From positions 39,497 through 103,496 of the forward strand of contig JAIXQA010000010.1 in NCBI GenBank assembly GCA_027485915.1: DNA of 64,000 nucleotides. Reading direction: 5' to 3'. The notes beneath the pieces are model-generated. The model did no database searches, was not told the DNA's origin, and worked only from the letters and a program-made list of their open reading frames with translations. Shown one piece after another: positions 53,882 to 62,919 of this stretch. The number at the start of each line of letters is the position of its first letter. The first letter of the stretch is position 1. A program made the position numbers and the translations under genes. The stretch comes from Alphaproteobacteria bacterium. GTDB taxonomy: Bacteria; Pseudomonadota; Alphaproteobacteria; Caulobacterales; Aquidulcibacteraceae.

Positions 53882-54778
53882 TCAGACGTCTGGCAGAAGG
53901 CCGCTATCTTCAGGGTCCCCAACCTTTTTGATCAAAGCGGCCTTTAGCTTTTTCATCGCTTGATGTTCGATTTGGCGTACCCGCTCTTTCGAGATGCCCA
54001 TCCGAACGCCCAAGGATTCCAAGGTTGCGCCTTCATCGGTTAGTCGACGTTCTTGAATGATGGCCAATTCACGTGGATTAAGAGACTTCAACGCCTCTTG
54101 AATCCAATTGGTGCGCCGCTCAGTATCGGTACGCTCCATCACATCTTGATCGGGTAAGATGCCCTCATCTGGCAGGAGGTCTTGCCACTCACCACCGCCA
54201 TCGACACCATCGGACATCGGGGCGTTGAGTGAGCGATCATTGGCAGACAGGCGCGAAGCCATTTGTTCGACTTCACGTTCACTGACACCGAGCTTGGTGG
54301 CGATTATCTCGCGGTTTTCCCGCGTCATCATGGCCTCCCCTGTGTCGCTGATCAGTGCGCGCAAACGACGGAGATTGAAGAAGAGCGACTTTTGCGCCGC
54401 TGTCGTGCCGGTGCGCACGATGGACCAATTGCGCAAGACATAATCCTGAATGGCCGAGCGGATCCACCAAGCAGCATAGGTTGAAAAGCGCACGTCGCGG
54501 TCGGGCTCAAAACGGGCTGCGGCTTGCATCAAGCCAATATTGCCCTCTTGGACCAAGTCACTCATCGGCAGACCATAATTGCGGAAGCGCGCAGCCATGG
54601 AAATCACAAGCCGCATGTAAGCCGTTGTCAATTCATGCAGCGCGCGCTCATCCTGATGGTCGCGCCACTTGATCGCCAGCTCGCGCTCGTGATCATGTTC
54701 CAGCAAAGGTGCCTTCATAGCCTGTTTGACAAACCGGCGCGTCGCACTTTGGGCTTCGGCTGTCTCATACGTGGCCAT
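53882..54778 (-). CDS. rpoH: RNA polymerase sigma-32 factor
   Basis: A 298-residue heat-shock sigma factor. Region 2 is DLVQEGNIGLMQAAARFEPD with VRFSTYAAWWIRSAIQDYVLRNWS. The RpoH box QKSLFFNLRRLR (region C contact) identifies RpoH rather than RpoD. Region 4 is RLTDEGATLESLGVRMGISKERVRQIE. It directs transcription of chaperone and protease genes. The gene is single; AGAGATCAA upstream gives a weak ribosome site. Alphaproteobacteria may have more than one rpoH. Confidence 0.95.
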   Translation of the reverse strand: MATYETAEAQSATRRFVKQAMKAPLLEHDHERELAIKWRDHQDERALHELTTAYMRLVISMAARFRNYGLPMSDLVQEGNIGLMQAAARFEPDRDVRFSTYAAWWIRSAIQDYVLRNWSIVRTGTTAAQKSLFFNLRRLRALISDTGEAMMTRENREIIATKLGVSEREVEQMASRLSANDRSLNAPMSDGVDGGGEWQDLLPDEGILPDQDVMERTDTERRTNWIQEALKSLNPRELAIIQERRLTDEGATLESLGVRMGISKERVRQIEHQAMKKLKAALIKKVGDPEDSGLLPDV

Positions 54779-54911
54779 TTGATCTCTCCGATCCTTGTCC
54801 GCACCTGATGTGGTTATTGGCTTTACGCGGGACAGGCGGATTCGGATCAGTCGTTATGACAAATCCATGACTGGAGAACTGTAGTTTGGCAGACGATCTT
54901 GTGGTCCCGAT

Positions 54912-56435
54912 TTATCCAGATGTCCGGACAAAGATGGCAGGGGGAAAATCGCCATCCATCTGCACTTCCAAAGACCTGATTTTACCGTCCATATCGGCTT
55001 GGAAGGCGAACTTCACATCAAGAAGATCATCATCATCCTCGCGAATAGGCTTGCCATTGAACACATCATAATGCCAATGCGTGAGGCGGATGGGCATCTC
55101 ATTATAGGTTCCAATCAACCCCATATCATCCAGCGAGACCGTCCAAGGGCCATAGCCCTTATGGACAAAAGTGCCGGTAAAGGCACCAAGTGCGCGCGAG
55201 GGGGTGGTATTGGGGATCGGCGCAGGCGGGGTTTGCGCAGCGGCTTTAGCTTCATTGGCATCCCGGCGGGCAAGCCCTCGGGCAGACCAGTTGGCTGGCG
55301 CTAGCCCCATCAGGCGATCAAACAAATCAAGGCTGACGTGGCCGGGCAGAGGTGTGCCGCGCATATTGGCAAAGGCAATAATCCCAACATTCTGCTCGGG
55401 GAATAAGGTCACGCGCGAGGAGAAACCATTGAGATTACCGCCATGGGCGACCCGCCGCATACCGCGGTAAAAATCGGTCCGCCAGCCCAGGCCATAGAGC
55501 CCGCGGCTCAATTCGGTCGCTTCTGGTTGCCCGCCGGTGGAGACAAGCGGTGCCCACATGGCTTCGCTTTGGGCAATTGAGATCAAGCGATTGCCACCAA
55601 ATGTGCCTCGGCGAAGCTGCAAATCCATCCAAGCGATAAATTGGTTGGCTGAGCTATAGAGCTGACCGGCTGGACCGATCGCATCTTCTGGCCGCAACGG
55701 AATTTGCACGGCTTGCTTAGCCGGGCTTAGCTTGTGGCCAAAGGCAAAATCACTGTCCTTGGCCATTTGGCTGGGGCTAAAACCGGTGCGCATCATGCCG
55801 AGTGGTTTGAGGAGGCGCGCTTCTGTGAAGGCCTCCCACGTCTGGCCCGTAACGCGCTCGACCACGAGACCGGCTAAAATATACATGATGTTGTTATACT
55901 GATACTGGCTGCGCAGGGGGGCAGAATTCTCCAAATAGGGCAAGCGCGCCAAAAGCTCAGACTTGCTCAGCTTCTCATTATTGTACCAAACGAGATCATG
56001 GGTGCCGAGCCCCGTGCGGTGCGAGAGCATGTCGCGTAGGCTCAAACTCGCATATTCCACCCTGCCCGCCATCTTGAATTCGGGCAGATAGGTGGTGACA
56101 GGTTCATCCCATTGAAGCTTGCCCTCATCGACCAAGAGCGCGACCGTTGCTGCGGTAAAGGCTTTGGTGAGGGATGCACAGCCAAACAAGGTATCTGGCG
56201 TGACCGCTTGGGTCTTGGCCCCATCGCGCCAGCCAAAGCCCTTCGCATAAAGCGGCGCGCCATCCTTGATGACAGCAACGGCGAGGCCCGGGACGCGCCA
56301 ATTCTGGCGGGCCAAATCCAGCTCTGCATCTAGGCCCACTAAGGGATCGGCTTTGCGCTTGGCCGCCCAAGCTGGGCCCACAAGCCCAGCGCCTAAGCTG
56401 GCACCCAATAAGGATACAAAGGCCCGCCGCTGCAT
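54912..56435 (-). CDS. Exported serine hydrolase, class C beta-lactamase family
   Basis: A 507-residue protein with an export signal (MQRRAFVSLLGASLGAGLVGPAWA; twin arginines suggest Tat). The penicilloyl-serine motifs are present: SLTK (S-x-x-K), YQYNN (Y-x-N) and HGGNLNG (H-x-G). A C-terminal beta domain of DUF3471 type follows (TGTFVHKGYGPWTVSLDDM). Such proteins act as esterases or D-amino-acid peptidases more often than as beta-lactamases. The start at 56435 is preferred over a longer frame to 56450. Confidence 0.9.
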   Translation of the reverse strand: MQRRAFVSLLGASLGAGLVGPAWAAKRKADPLVGLDAELDLARQNWRVPGLAVAVIKDGAPLYAKGFGWRDGAKTQAVTPDTLFGCASLTKAFTAATVALLVDEGKLQWDEPVTTYLPEFKMAGRVEYASLSLRDMLSHRTGLGTHDLVWYNNEKLSKSELLARLPYLENSAPLRSQYQYNNIMYILAGLVVERVTGQTWEAFTEARLLKPLGMMRTGFSPSQMAKDSDFAFGHKLSPAKQAVQIPLRPEDAIGPAGQLYSSANQFIAWMDLQLRRGTFGGNRLISIAQSEAMWAPLVSTGGQPEATELSRGLYGLGWRTDFYRGMRRVAHGGNLNGFSSRVTLFPEQNVGIIAFANMRGTPLPGHVSLDLFDRLMGLAPANWSARGLARRDANEAKAAAQTPPAPIPNTTPSRALGAFTGTFVHKGYGPWTVSLDDMGLIGTYNEMPIRLTHWHYDVFNGKPIREDDDDLLDVKFAFQADMDGKIRSLEVQMDGDFPPAIFVRTSG

Positions 56436-56508
56436 TAATTTGACCCCCACTTAGCCGTGCGTCACATCACGCATAGTGGGCGGGGCAAGTCGGCCTTGTC
56501 TAGCCCTC

Positions 56509-56706
56509 TCAGCGCCGAATGGCATCGGCCCCGACACAGGTGCGGGTTTCTTCGCTCCACGTGCCGCCGCGGCGATAGCAATCTTGGCGCATAGCGGCGG
56601 CGCGCGCTTCGGCTTGTGCTGGATCAGATTCAACCGGTCCCAAGGCACACCCAGATAGGGTTGCCACAACCAAAGCAAAGCCACAAAGGGCCAGCACGCG
56701 GGCCAT
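56509..56706 (-). CDS. Small lipoprotein
   Basis: A 65-residue lipoprotein. The signal and lipobox are LCGFALVVATLSGC, leaving a 45-residue mature peptide with two cysteines (DCYRRGGTW and RTCVGADAI), probably disulfide-linked. It starts four bases after the stop of the ATPase zeta-subunit gene, so they are likely co-transcribed. The function is unknown. Confidence 0.75.
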   Translation of the reverse strand: MARVLALCGFALVVATLSGCALGPVESDPAQAEARAAAMRQDCYRRGGTWSEETRTCVGADAIRR

Positions 56707-56710
56707 CGGC

Positions 56711-57028
56711 TTAAGCCGTCAGCTGTTGGCGGGCAACTTCGAGGAGTTCTTCCATCTCGCGGCGGATCTGATGCTCACTGACATCAGCTCGTTTGGCGTC
56801 GAGATCGGCTTTGACCTTGCGGTACACATCTTCATCGCCCGCTTCTTCGAAGTCTGCCATGACAATGGATTTGGCATAGTCTTCAGCGGCTTCGCCTTCG
56901 AGGCCCAAAAGACCGGCAGCCCAAGCGCCGAGCAGCTTGTTGCGGCGCGCGGTGATTTTGAACGAAAGCTCGCTATCATGCGCATATTTGGCTTCTTCAG
57001 CGCTCTTGCGCTCATCGAACTGGCTCAT
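56711..57028 (-). CDS. F1-ATPase inhibitor zeta subunit (DUF1476)
   Basis: A 105-residue helical protein matching the alphaproteobacterial zeta subunit that inhibits F1FO-ATPase hydrolysis. Landmarks are MSQFDERKSAEEAKYAHD (inhibitory N-terminus), FKITARRNKLLGAWAAGLLG, and FEEAGDEDVYRKVKADLD. The start at 57028 follows AAGGAAG; a longer frame adds unrelated residues. It is divergent from purC, an arrangement common in this class. Confidence 0.92.
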   Translation of the reverse strand: MSQFDERKSAEEAKYAHDSELSFKITARRNKLLGAWAAGLLGLEGEAAEDYAKSIVMADFEEAGDEDVYRKVKADLDAKRADVSEHQIRREMEELLEVARQQLTA

Positions 57029-57236
57029 ATCAGACTTCCTTGAAAACGTGTCAGCGGACAAAGTCCTATGTGGGGTGTGGATAGGTCTCTGCGCAAGTAA
57101 GCGCAAGAGGATGCGCCACATGATTGAGGCCTGTCGCGCAGCCTGTTAGGGTGGAAATGTCGTTAGGAGTTTCGACTCGGGCCACGCTGGCTGCGAGTGC
57201 GTGCCTTGCCACCTGACCACTGAGGAGAGCGCGACC

Positions 57237-57986
57237 ATGTCCCGCCGCAAGAAAATTTATGAAGGCAAGGCCAAGGTCCTCTATGAAGGGCCAGAGCCTG
57301 GTACCCTGATCCAGTATTTCAAGGACGATGCGACCGCCTTCAACGCTGAAAAACATGCGATTATTGAAGGAAAAGGCGTTCTGAACAACCGTATTTCAGA
57401 ATTCATCATGACCAATCTCAATGCGATTGGCGTGCCCACGCACTTCATCCGCCGATTAAACATGCGCGAGCAATTGATCCGCGAAGTCGAAATCATCCCG
57501 CTCGAAGTTGTCGTGCGTAATGTCGCTGCAGGCTCTATCTCCAAGCGTTTGGGTATTCCTGAAGGCGAATTACTGCCGCGTTCCATCGTCGAATTCTACT
57601 ATAAGAATGACGGACTGGGCGATCCCATCGTCGCGGAAGAACATATTACCGCATTCAACTGGGCTACCACACAAGAAATTGATGACATCATGGCGCTTGC
57701 TTTGCGCATCAATGATTATTTGTCGGGTCTGTTTGCGGGTGTGGGTATCCGCTTGGTGGACTTTAAGCTTGAATTTGGCCGCCTCTATGAAGGCGACATG
57801 GTGCGCACCGTTTTGGCAGACGAAATCAGCCCAGACTCCTGCCGCTTGTGGGATGCCCGCACCAATAACAAGCTCGACAAAGATCGCTTCCGGCAAGATT
57901 TGGGCGGCGTCTCTGAGGCCTATGCCGAAGTCGCCCAGCGCTTGGGCATTTTCAAAGACCCACGCAGCGCGTTTGTAGAAGGCTAA
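57237..57986 (+). CDS. purC: Phosphoribosylaminoimidazole-succinocarboxamide synthase
   Basis: A 249-residue SAICAR synthetase of purine biosynthesis, using ATP, CAIR and aspartate. Landmarks are [68 protein letters not shown] and [11 protein letters not shown]. The ATG at 57237 is preceded by GAGGAGAG. purS follows eight bases after its stop. Confidence 0.97.
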   Translation: MSRRKKIYEGKAKVLYEGPEPGTLIQYFKDDATAFNAEKHAIIEGKGVLNNRISEFIMTNLNAIGVPTHFIRRLNMREQLIREVEIIPLEVVVRNVAAGSISKRLGIPEGELLPRSIVEFYYKNDGLGDPIVAEEHITAFNWATTQEIDDIMALALRINDYLSGLFAGVGIRLVDFKLEFGRLYEGDMVRTVLADEISPDSCRLWDARTNNKLDKDRFRQDLGGVSEAYAEVAQRLGIFKDPRSAFVEG

Positions 57987-57994
57987 ACCGACCG

Positions 57995-58237
57995 ATGAAA
58001 GCCATTGTGAATGTCCGCCTGAAAAAAGGCGTGTTGGACCCTCAAGGCCGCGCCATTGCTGAAGCCCTCCGTGGCTTAGGCTTTCATGAGGCCGAAGATG
58101 CTCGAGTCGGCAAAGTGATTGAGATCGAACTGGATGAAACCGACCCTGAACGCGGAGCCGCGCGCGCCAAAGAAATGGCCGCCAAGCTTCTGGCCAATCC
58201 GGTGATCGAAAGCTGGACCGTCGAAATCGCGGCTTAA
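57995..58237 (+). CDS. purS: FGAM synthase subunit PurS
   Basis: An 80-residue subunit bridging PurQ and PurL in the multi-subunit phosphoribosylformylglycinamidine synthase. MKAIVNVRLKKGVLDPQGRAI and GLGFHEAEDARVGKVIEIELDE are typical. It is eight bases after purC. The usual next gene, purQ, is missing here; a dispersed repeat and a LysR gene follow instead. Confidence 0.95.
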   Translation: MKAIVNVRLKKGVLDPQGRAIAEALRGLGFHEAEDARVGKVIEIELDETDPERGAARAKEMAAKLLANPVIESWTVEIAA

Positions 58238-58253
58238 GGTCGGCGGATTGACC

Positions 58254-58345
58254 TTGTCATCCCCGCCGGAACGAAGTGGAGAGCGGGGACCCCAGCGAGT
58301 TAACGTTAAAAGGTCCCGGATCGGCTTCGCCGTCCGGGATGACAA
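58254..58345. repeat. Dispersed palindromic repeat, copy 1
   Basis: TTGTCATCCCCGC at one end and CCGGGATGACAA at the other form inverted termini around GGGGACCCC-like internal stems. The same architecture recurs at 60479-60571, about 2.2 kb away. It has no ORF. It lies in the purS-LysR interval, suggesting a REP-like mobile non-coding element. Confidence 0.75.
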
Positions 58346-58402
58346 CGCCATAAATGAGGGACTTTTCGGGAAGACAACATCCCCATTACCATAGCCATTT
58401 CC

Positions 58403-59308
58403 TCAAAACGTTTTCGCCGCGTCTTTGCGTTCGGCCATGCGGGCTTCGATGAAATGGGCGAGGGCTTGGGCTGCGGGGCTTTGACGGGAAGGCTCGAGCA
58501 AGCACATGTCGGCAGCCTCCAAAGGCGGCCAATCGCCCAGAACTTCGATCCCGTCTTGAATCAGGCCGCGCGGCATGACCGCATAGCCAAGACCAGCCCG
58601 TACAGCCGCCGCACAGCCTGCATGACTCGGGCTCGTAAAGGCACTTGTCCAAGGCGCTTTAGCGCGGTCTAGGGCTGCCAGCGCGCGCTCGCGGTACACA
58701 CAAGTCGTAGGCGACAACACCAAGGGCAAAGGGCGTTTGCGTTTTTCAAAAACAGCCCTTACTTCCTCAAAGGCCTTCGGCAGAGCGTCGCTAGACGGGC
58801 CAACCCAGACCAATTCTTCCCGCCAGATGGCACGCGCCCCCGGATGAACCCGCTCGGCTGATTGTTTGATCAGCACAAGGTCATGCAAGCCTGCCTCAAA
58901 CTCATCAATCAAGGTCCGCGTCAGCGCACATGATACATGCAGCATCACTTGAGGGTGCGCATTCATGAAAGCGGCCAAAATGTTGGGCAAATGGGCGGTG
59001 GTGAAATCCTCGGGCGAGCCAAAGCGCACCTCGCCCGCAATTTCCCGCGACCGGAAGCGCGCCAGCATGGCATCGGCCGAGGCGATCATATCGCGCGCAT
59101 AGCCGAGTAATTTTTCGCCATCCTGAGTCAAGCGAACATTGCGGGTATCGCGTTCAATCAATTGGCGGTCAAAAATTTCTTCGAGCTTCTTGATCTGGCC
59201 CGACACAGCCGATTGCGACCGGCCCACTAGGATGCCGGTCCGCGAGAAACTGCGGGTATCAGCCAGCGTTACAAAGGTGCGCAGAAAGGCAGTATCGACG
59301 TCATGCAT
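58403..59308 (-). CDS. LysR-family transcriptional regulator
   Basis: A 301-residue regulator. The winged helix-turn-helix is FLRTFVTLADTRSFSRTGILVGRSQSAVSGQIKKLEE with wing DTRNVRLTQDGE, and a periplasmic-binding-like effector domain follows (EVRFGSPEDFTTAHLP). The start at 59308 has GAGGGA six bases upstream. It is divergent from the SbtA-like transporter, 164 bases away, so it probably regulates it. The effector is unknown. Confidence 0.92.
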   Translation of the reverse strand: MHDVDTAFLRTFVTLADTRSFSRTGILVGRSQSAVSGQIKKLEEIFDRQLIERDTRNVRLTQDGEKLLGYARDMIASADAMLARFRSREIAGEVRFGSPEDFTTAHLPNILAAFMNAHPQVMLHVSCALTRTLIDEFEAGLHDLVLIKQSAERVHPGARAIWREELVWVGPSSDALPKAFEEVRAVFEKRKRPLPLVLSPTTCVYRERALAALDRAKAPWTSAFTSPSHAGCAAAVRAGLGYAVMPRGLIQDGIEVLGDWPPLEAADMCLLEPSRQSPAAQALAHFIEARMAERKDAAKTF

Positions 59309-59472
59309 GGCTTCCCTCATGCGACGCTGGCTGCGCGCCGTCAACGTCAACTCCGGTGACGGAGGCCCTCTCGCCACGGTTTTTCCGATAAATCTAATCA
59401 GCTTTTCAGGTTTCTCGTTTGTTGAGCAACCCCCTATGCAGCGGCCCCGCACCCCCGGGACAGGAGCCAAAA

Positions 59473-60456
59473 ATGCCAGTGGAAGTATTGCTTGAAAACC
59501 TCATCTCGCCGATGACTTTGGCATTTTTGTTGGGCATGATCGCCACTTTAATTAAGTCGGATTTGGAAATACCTGAAACCGTCATTAAGATTTTTGCGAT
59601 TTTTCTTTTGTTTTCGATTGGTCTGCAAGGCGGACGGGAGCTTGCCAGTGTCGCTTTTAAGGACATTGCCAAAGGCCTTGGGGTAACTGCCGCCCTAATC
59701 TTCCTATTACCTCTGATGGCGTTTTTGGTTGCCAAATTCGTTCTTCGCTTTGACACGCCCAATGCGGCGGGTGTTGCGGCTCTCTATGGCTCGGTTTCCT
59801 CGGTGACTTTCGTGGTGGCGCGGACCTATGCCGAGAGCAAGGGCACCCCGATGGACGGCTACGTGACAGGCCTTGTTGCCCTGATGGAGCTCGCGATTTT
59901 GGTTGCCCTGTTTTATGGCCGCTTTGCTATGAGCCGGTCCAATGGCCGTACAGGTGAATTGACCGAAATCCTCATGGAAACATTGCGTGGCCGCGGCCTT
60001 GTCTTGCTGGGGGGCGGTCTTCTCATCGGTAGCCTGATTGGCGAGACGAATTTCACCAAGATCGAGCCTTTCTTTGTCGATCTGTTTCGCGGCGTTTTGG
60101 TACTTTTCCTGCTCGAAATGGGCATGACGGCGGCACGGCATTTGAGAGAATTTGCTAAAGTGGGCTCAGCTATGGCGGTATTTGGCGTGGTGATGCCGAT
60201 GGTGCATGGGGCGCTCGCCTCCGGCCTTGCAACCTGGGCAGGCCTGCCTTTGGGCTCAGCCTTTGTTATCGGGGCGGTTGCGGCTTCAGCCTCTTACATT
60301 GATGCGCCAGCCGCCGTACGCGCCACCTTCCCAACCGCAAGTCCGGCTATCTATCTCACCTCCTCACTCGGCATCACCTTCCCCTTTATGCTGATCATCG
60401 GCGTACCGACAGTGTATCAGATGGCGGTCTTCTGGCGTGGGGTGTTGGGGGGTTAG
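59473..60456 (+). CDS. SbtA-like sodium-dependent bicarbonate transporter family protein
   Basis: A 327-residue inner-membrane protein with about ten helices in two inverted halves. Family landmarks are [65 protein letters not shown] and AASASYIDAPAAVRATFP. The start at ATG 59473 comes after AGGAG. In cyanobacteria SbtA imports bicarbonate; in heterotrophs the substrate is less sure. The adjacent divergent LysR gene fits local control. Confidence 0.85.
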   Translation: MPVEVLLENLISPMTLAFLLGMIATLIKSDLEIPETVIKIFAIFLLFSIGLQGGRELASVAFKDIAKGLGVTAALIFLLPLMAFLVAKFVLRFDTPNAAGVAALYGSVSSVTFVVARTYAESKGTPMDGYVTGLVALMELAILVALFYGRFAMSRSNGRTGELTEILMETLRGRGLVLLGGGLLIGSLIGETNFTKIEPFFVDLFRGVLVLFLLEMGMTAARHLREFAKVGSAMAVFGVVMPMVHGALASGLATWAGLPLGSAFVIGAVAASASYIDAPAAVRATFPTASPAIYLTSSLGITFPFMLIIGVPTVYQMAVFWRGVLGG

Positions 60457-60478
60457 GGGTGGAAGGGGTTCCCAACAA

Positions 60479-60571
60479 TGTCATCCCCGCCGAAGCCTGA
60501 GCTTAGAGCGAGGACCCCGTGGGACTTTGCGGATCAAGGTCCCCGATTGTTTGACGTCATCGGGGATGACA
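60479..60571. repeat. Dispersed palindromic repeat, copy 2
   Basis: ATGTCATCCCCGC and CGGGGATGACA at the ends, internal GAGGACCCC and GGTCCCCGA segments. Its architecture matches the copy at 58254-58345; the middle differs. It lies just after the SbtA-like gene and before the small-ORF RNA. Confidence 0.75.
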
Positions 60572-60642
60572 ACTTTGGTAGTTACACCACCCCCTGGACA
60601 GATGCGTCAAACTAAGGCGTTATGGTCGTCCCATTAGCAACT

Positions 60643-60721
60643 GAAAGGAGGTGATCCTATGTCTCATTGTCTGCGCCTTAGTGAAATGTCTGTCAGGATC
60701 CCTTCGGAGGCGAACGCTTAG
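60643..60721 (+). CDS. 20-residue small ORF with full-length Shine-Dalgarno
   Basis: ATG 60659 opens a 20-codon frame (MSHCLRLSEMSVRIPSEANA) ending at TAG 60719-60721. Its ribosome site AAAGGAGGTGATCC (60644-60657) is an exact complement to the 3' terminal 14 bases of standard 16S rRNA, far beyond a normal site, but only one base from the ATG. It is isolated from other genes: TGGACA (60594-60599) could be a -35 element, and a terminator follows at 60778. No homologue is recognised. The frame could encode a peptide or be a leader on a regulatory RNA. The range includes the ribosome site. Confidence 0.5.
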
Positions 60722-60777
60722 CGATTAGAAGCGTTTCTTCGAATTGAGACTGGGCCGTTTCACCGGTCTGGCAATGG

Positions 60778-60814
60778 AAAGGTCGCTGGGCAACCAGCGA
60801 CCTTTCTTGTTTGT
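60778..60814. terminator. Strong intrinsic terminator
   Basis: AAAGGTCGCTGG (60778-60789), tetraloop GCAA, CCAGCGACCTTT (60794-60805), then CTTGTTTGTCT. A perfect 12-bp stem. It ends the small-ORF transcript on the plus strand and can also serve the convergent acetyltransferase gene. Confidence 0.88.
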
Positions 60815-61348
60815 CTAAAGCGCTTTGCCCATAATCTTGAGGGGGATGATCGCGCCATTTTTGGCATGCTTCTCAATCACTTCGATCAGCTCATAGCCGC
60901 AGCGGCGGTAAAGTGGCTCGCCCGCCAAAGTGGCCCCCATTTGCGCACTCTTAAAGCCTTCGGCACGGGCAGCAGCCTCGCCTGCATCAATGATCATTTG
61001 GCCAATGCCACGGCGCACATGCTCTGGATGGGTATACATGGCGCGAATTCGGGCAGGTTCAGTGGCGGGGTCGAGCAGGCGGTTATCGCGGCCTGCACTG
61101 TGATCGCCGCCATAAAGCGTACCGCGCCGGCTCCAGCCCCCACAGCCGACGATTTTACCGTCCGCGTCCTGGACGACAAAATAGGTGCCGTCCTCGATCA
61201 ACTGGGTGTCGATCCCCATGGTCTCGTGACTGCCTTCAACTTGTTCAGGCGTCAGAAAGTCATTCATCAATTGCCCGATGGCCAAGGCCATCAAGGCCTT
61301 CATTTCGGGCATATCGTCAAAGGTCGCGACCCGCAGTTTTAAGACCAT
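60815..61348 (-). CDS. GNAT-family N-acetyltransferase
   Basis: A 177-residue acetyl-CoA transferase. The acetyl-CoA loop is [21 protein letters not shown] (Q/R-x-x-G-x-G/A type), followed by [25 protein letters not shown]. It starts inside the last codons of the lysyl-tRNA synthetase gene (10-base overlap, 61339-61348), so it is translationally coupled to it. The substrate is unknown. Confidence 0.9.
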   Translation of the reverse strand: MVLKLRVATFDDMPEMKALMALAIGQLMNDFLTPEQVEGSHETMGIDTQLIEDGTYFVVQDADGKIVGCGGWSRRGTLYGGDHSAGRDNRLLDPATEPARIRAMYTHPEHVRRGIGQMIIDAGEAAARAEGFKSAQMGATLAGEPLYRRCGYELIEVIEKHAKNGAIIPLKIMGKAL

Positions 61349-62919
61349 GCAGCCAACCTTTCCTCAATCAGAGCAATGGTTTCAGTCACGCCAAACAAGG
61401 CGACAAAGCCGCCAAAGCGGGGGCCCTGTTCCTGACCCAGCAAGACCTCATAGAGCGCTTTGAACCAGTCACGCAGGTTTTCAAACTGATGGGTCTTACC
61501 AACGTCAAATACCATATTTTGGATTTCATCGCCGTCGCGCATGTCTGGCCCCAAGGCTTCGAGGCGGGCTTTGAGGTCCAGGATGGCGGGAAGCTCTGCC
61601 TCTGTCGGTGCACGGAACTTCTTTGTTGGTTGAATGAAATCGCGATAATAGGCGACCGCAAAGCCTGCGAGTTGATCCAGCAAAGGCTGGTCTTCTGGCG
61701 TGGCTTCGGGCGCATAGCGCTTGATGAAGCCCCACAGCACTTCCTTGGTCTCCGCATTTGCGGCTGAGACGAGGTTGAGAAGCAGCGCAAAGCTGATGGG
61801 CGAGCCATATTGGGGTGGTTGGCCATTATGGATATGCCAGACGGGGTTTTCGACCTGCTTGGCAGGCTCTTCCCGCCGGAAAGCATCGAGAAACTGAACA
61901 TATTCATCCACCGCGCGCGGAATGACGTCGAAATAGAGCTTCTTGGCCACGCGCGGCTTTTGGAAATTATAGAGCGACAGGCTTTCCGGCGGCGCGTAGG
62001 TCAGCCATTGCTCGACCGAGATACCATTGCCTTTGGACTTACTGATCTTCTCGCCATTTTGGTCGAGGAACAGCTCATAGCAATATTGCAAGGGTGGCTC
62101 TGCGCCCAAGATGCGGCAGATTTTGGAATAGATCGGGCCATTGGTCTGATGGTCCTTGCCATACATCTCAAAGTCCACGCCTAGAGCAGCCCAGCGCATG
62201 CCAAAGTCTGGCTTCCATTGCATTTTGACATGCCCGCCCGTGACGGGAACTGTCACATCTGTGCCATCTTCATCGGCGAAGGTGACGGTTCCGGCCTTGG
62301 CGTCTGTCGCCTTCATCGGCACATAGAGGACGCGGCCTGTAGTAGGCGAGATTGGCAGAAACGGGCTGTAGGTTGCCCGCCGCTCTTCCCCTAAAGTCGG
62401 CAACATGACGCCCATAATCTCGTCAAATTTTTCCAGCGCCCGCAGAAGCGTGGCATCAAACGCGCCAGAACGATAAAGCTCGGTCGCTGATTTGAACTGA
62501 TAGTCAAAGCCGAAACTGTCGAGGAAGCCGCGCAGCCGGGCATTATTGTGCTGGGCAAAGCCCTCATAGGTGCCAAATGGATCCGGCACATCGGTCAAGG
62601 GCTTTTGCAGATAGGGCTCTAAGGCGGCTGGATTAGGCACATTATCAGGCACTTTGCGCATACCATCCATATCGTCGCTGACACAGATTAAGCGCGTCTC
62701 CATCGTGCCATCGGTGAGCGCGATGAAGGCCTGGCGCACCATGGTTGTGCGCACAACTTCGCCAAAAGTGCCGATATGGGGTAGGCCCGAGGGGCCATAG
62801 CCAGTTTCGAAAACGACGGGTCCTTGCTTGCCGATTTTCTTGACCCGGTCCAACAGCAAACGGGCTTGTTCAAAGGGCCAAGCCTTGGCTTCAGTTGCCA
62901 AAAGTGCACGGTTCGCCAT
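61339..62919 (-). CDS. lysK: Lysyl-tRNA synthetase, class I
   Basis: A 526-residue class I LysRS, the archaeal type also used by alphaproteobacteria instead of the class II enzyme. The HIGH-type motif is [13 protein letters not shown], and KMSKS is seen as [10 protein letters not shown]. Other landmarks are [16 protein letters not shown] and [20 protein letters not shown] [10 protein letters not shown]. It charges tRNA-Lys. The acetyltransferase gene overlaps its 3' end. Confidence 0.96.
   Translation of the reverse strand: MANRALLATEAKAWPFEQARLLLDRVKKIGKQGPVVFETGYGPSGLPHIGTFGEVVRTTMVRQAFIALTDGTMETRLICVSDDMDGMRKVPDNVPNPAALEPYLQKPLTDVPDPFGTYEGFAQHNNARLRGFLDSFGFDYQFKSATELYRSGAFDATLLRALEKFDEIMGVMLPTLGEERRATYSPFLPISPTTGRVLYVPMKATDAKAGTVTFADEDGTDVTVPVTGGHVKMQWKPDFGMRWAALGVDFEMYGKDHQTNGPIYSKICRILGAEPPLQYCYELFLDQNGEKISKSKGNGISVEQWLTYAPPESLSLYNFQKPRVAKKLYFDVIPRAVDEYVQFLDAFRREEPAKQVENPVWHIHNGQPPQYGSPISFALLLNLVSAANAETKEVLWGFIKRYAPEATPEDQPLLDQLAGFAVAYYRDFIQPTKKFRAPTEAELPAILDLKARLEALGPDMRDGDEIQNMVFDVGKTHQFENLRDWFKALYEVLLGQEQGPRFGGFVALFGVTETIALIEERLAAWS

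Larger units (their letters stand above)
60640..60814 (+). ncRNA. Candidate small RNA carrying the 20-codon ORF
   Basis: The segment from about 60640 to the terminator forms a self-contained unit of roughly 170 bases. GATCCT in the ribosome site (60653-60658) can pair with AGGATC (60695-60700), and AAGG (60645-60648) with CCTT (60701-60704), which would hide the site. AACGCTT (60713-60719) pairs with AAGCGTT (60729-60735) over the stop codon. The 5' end is a guess from the promoter-like TGGACA. Confidence 0.45.

Noticed and set aside
54912..56435. Beta-lactamase resistance gene
   Set aside because: The S-x-x-K, Y-x-N and H-x-G motifs fit the broad class C serine hydrolase family, and the DUF3471-type extension points to an esterase or peptidase; resistance cannot be claimed.
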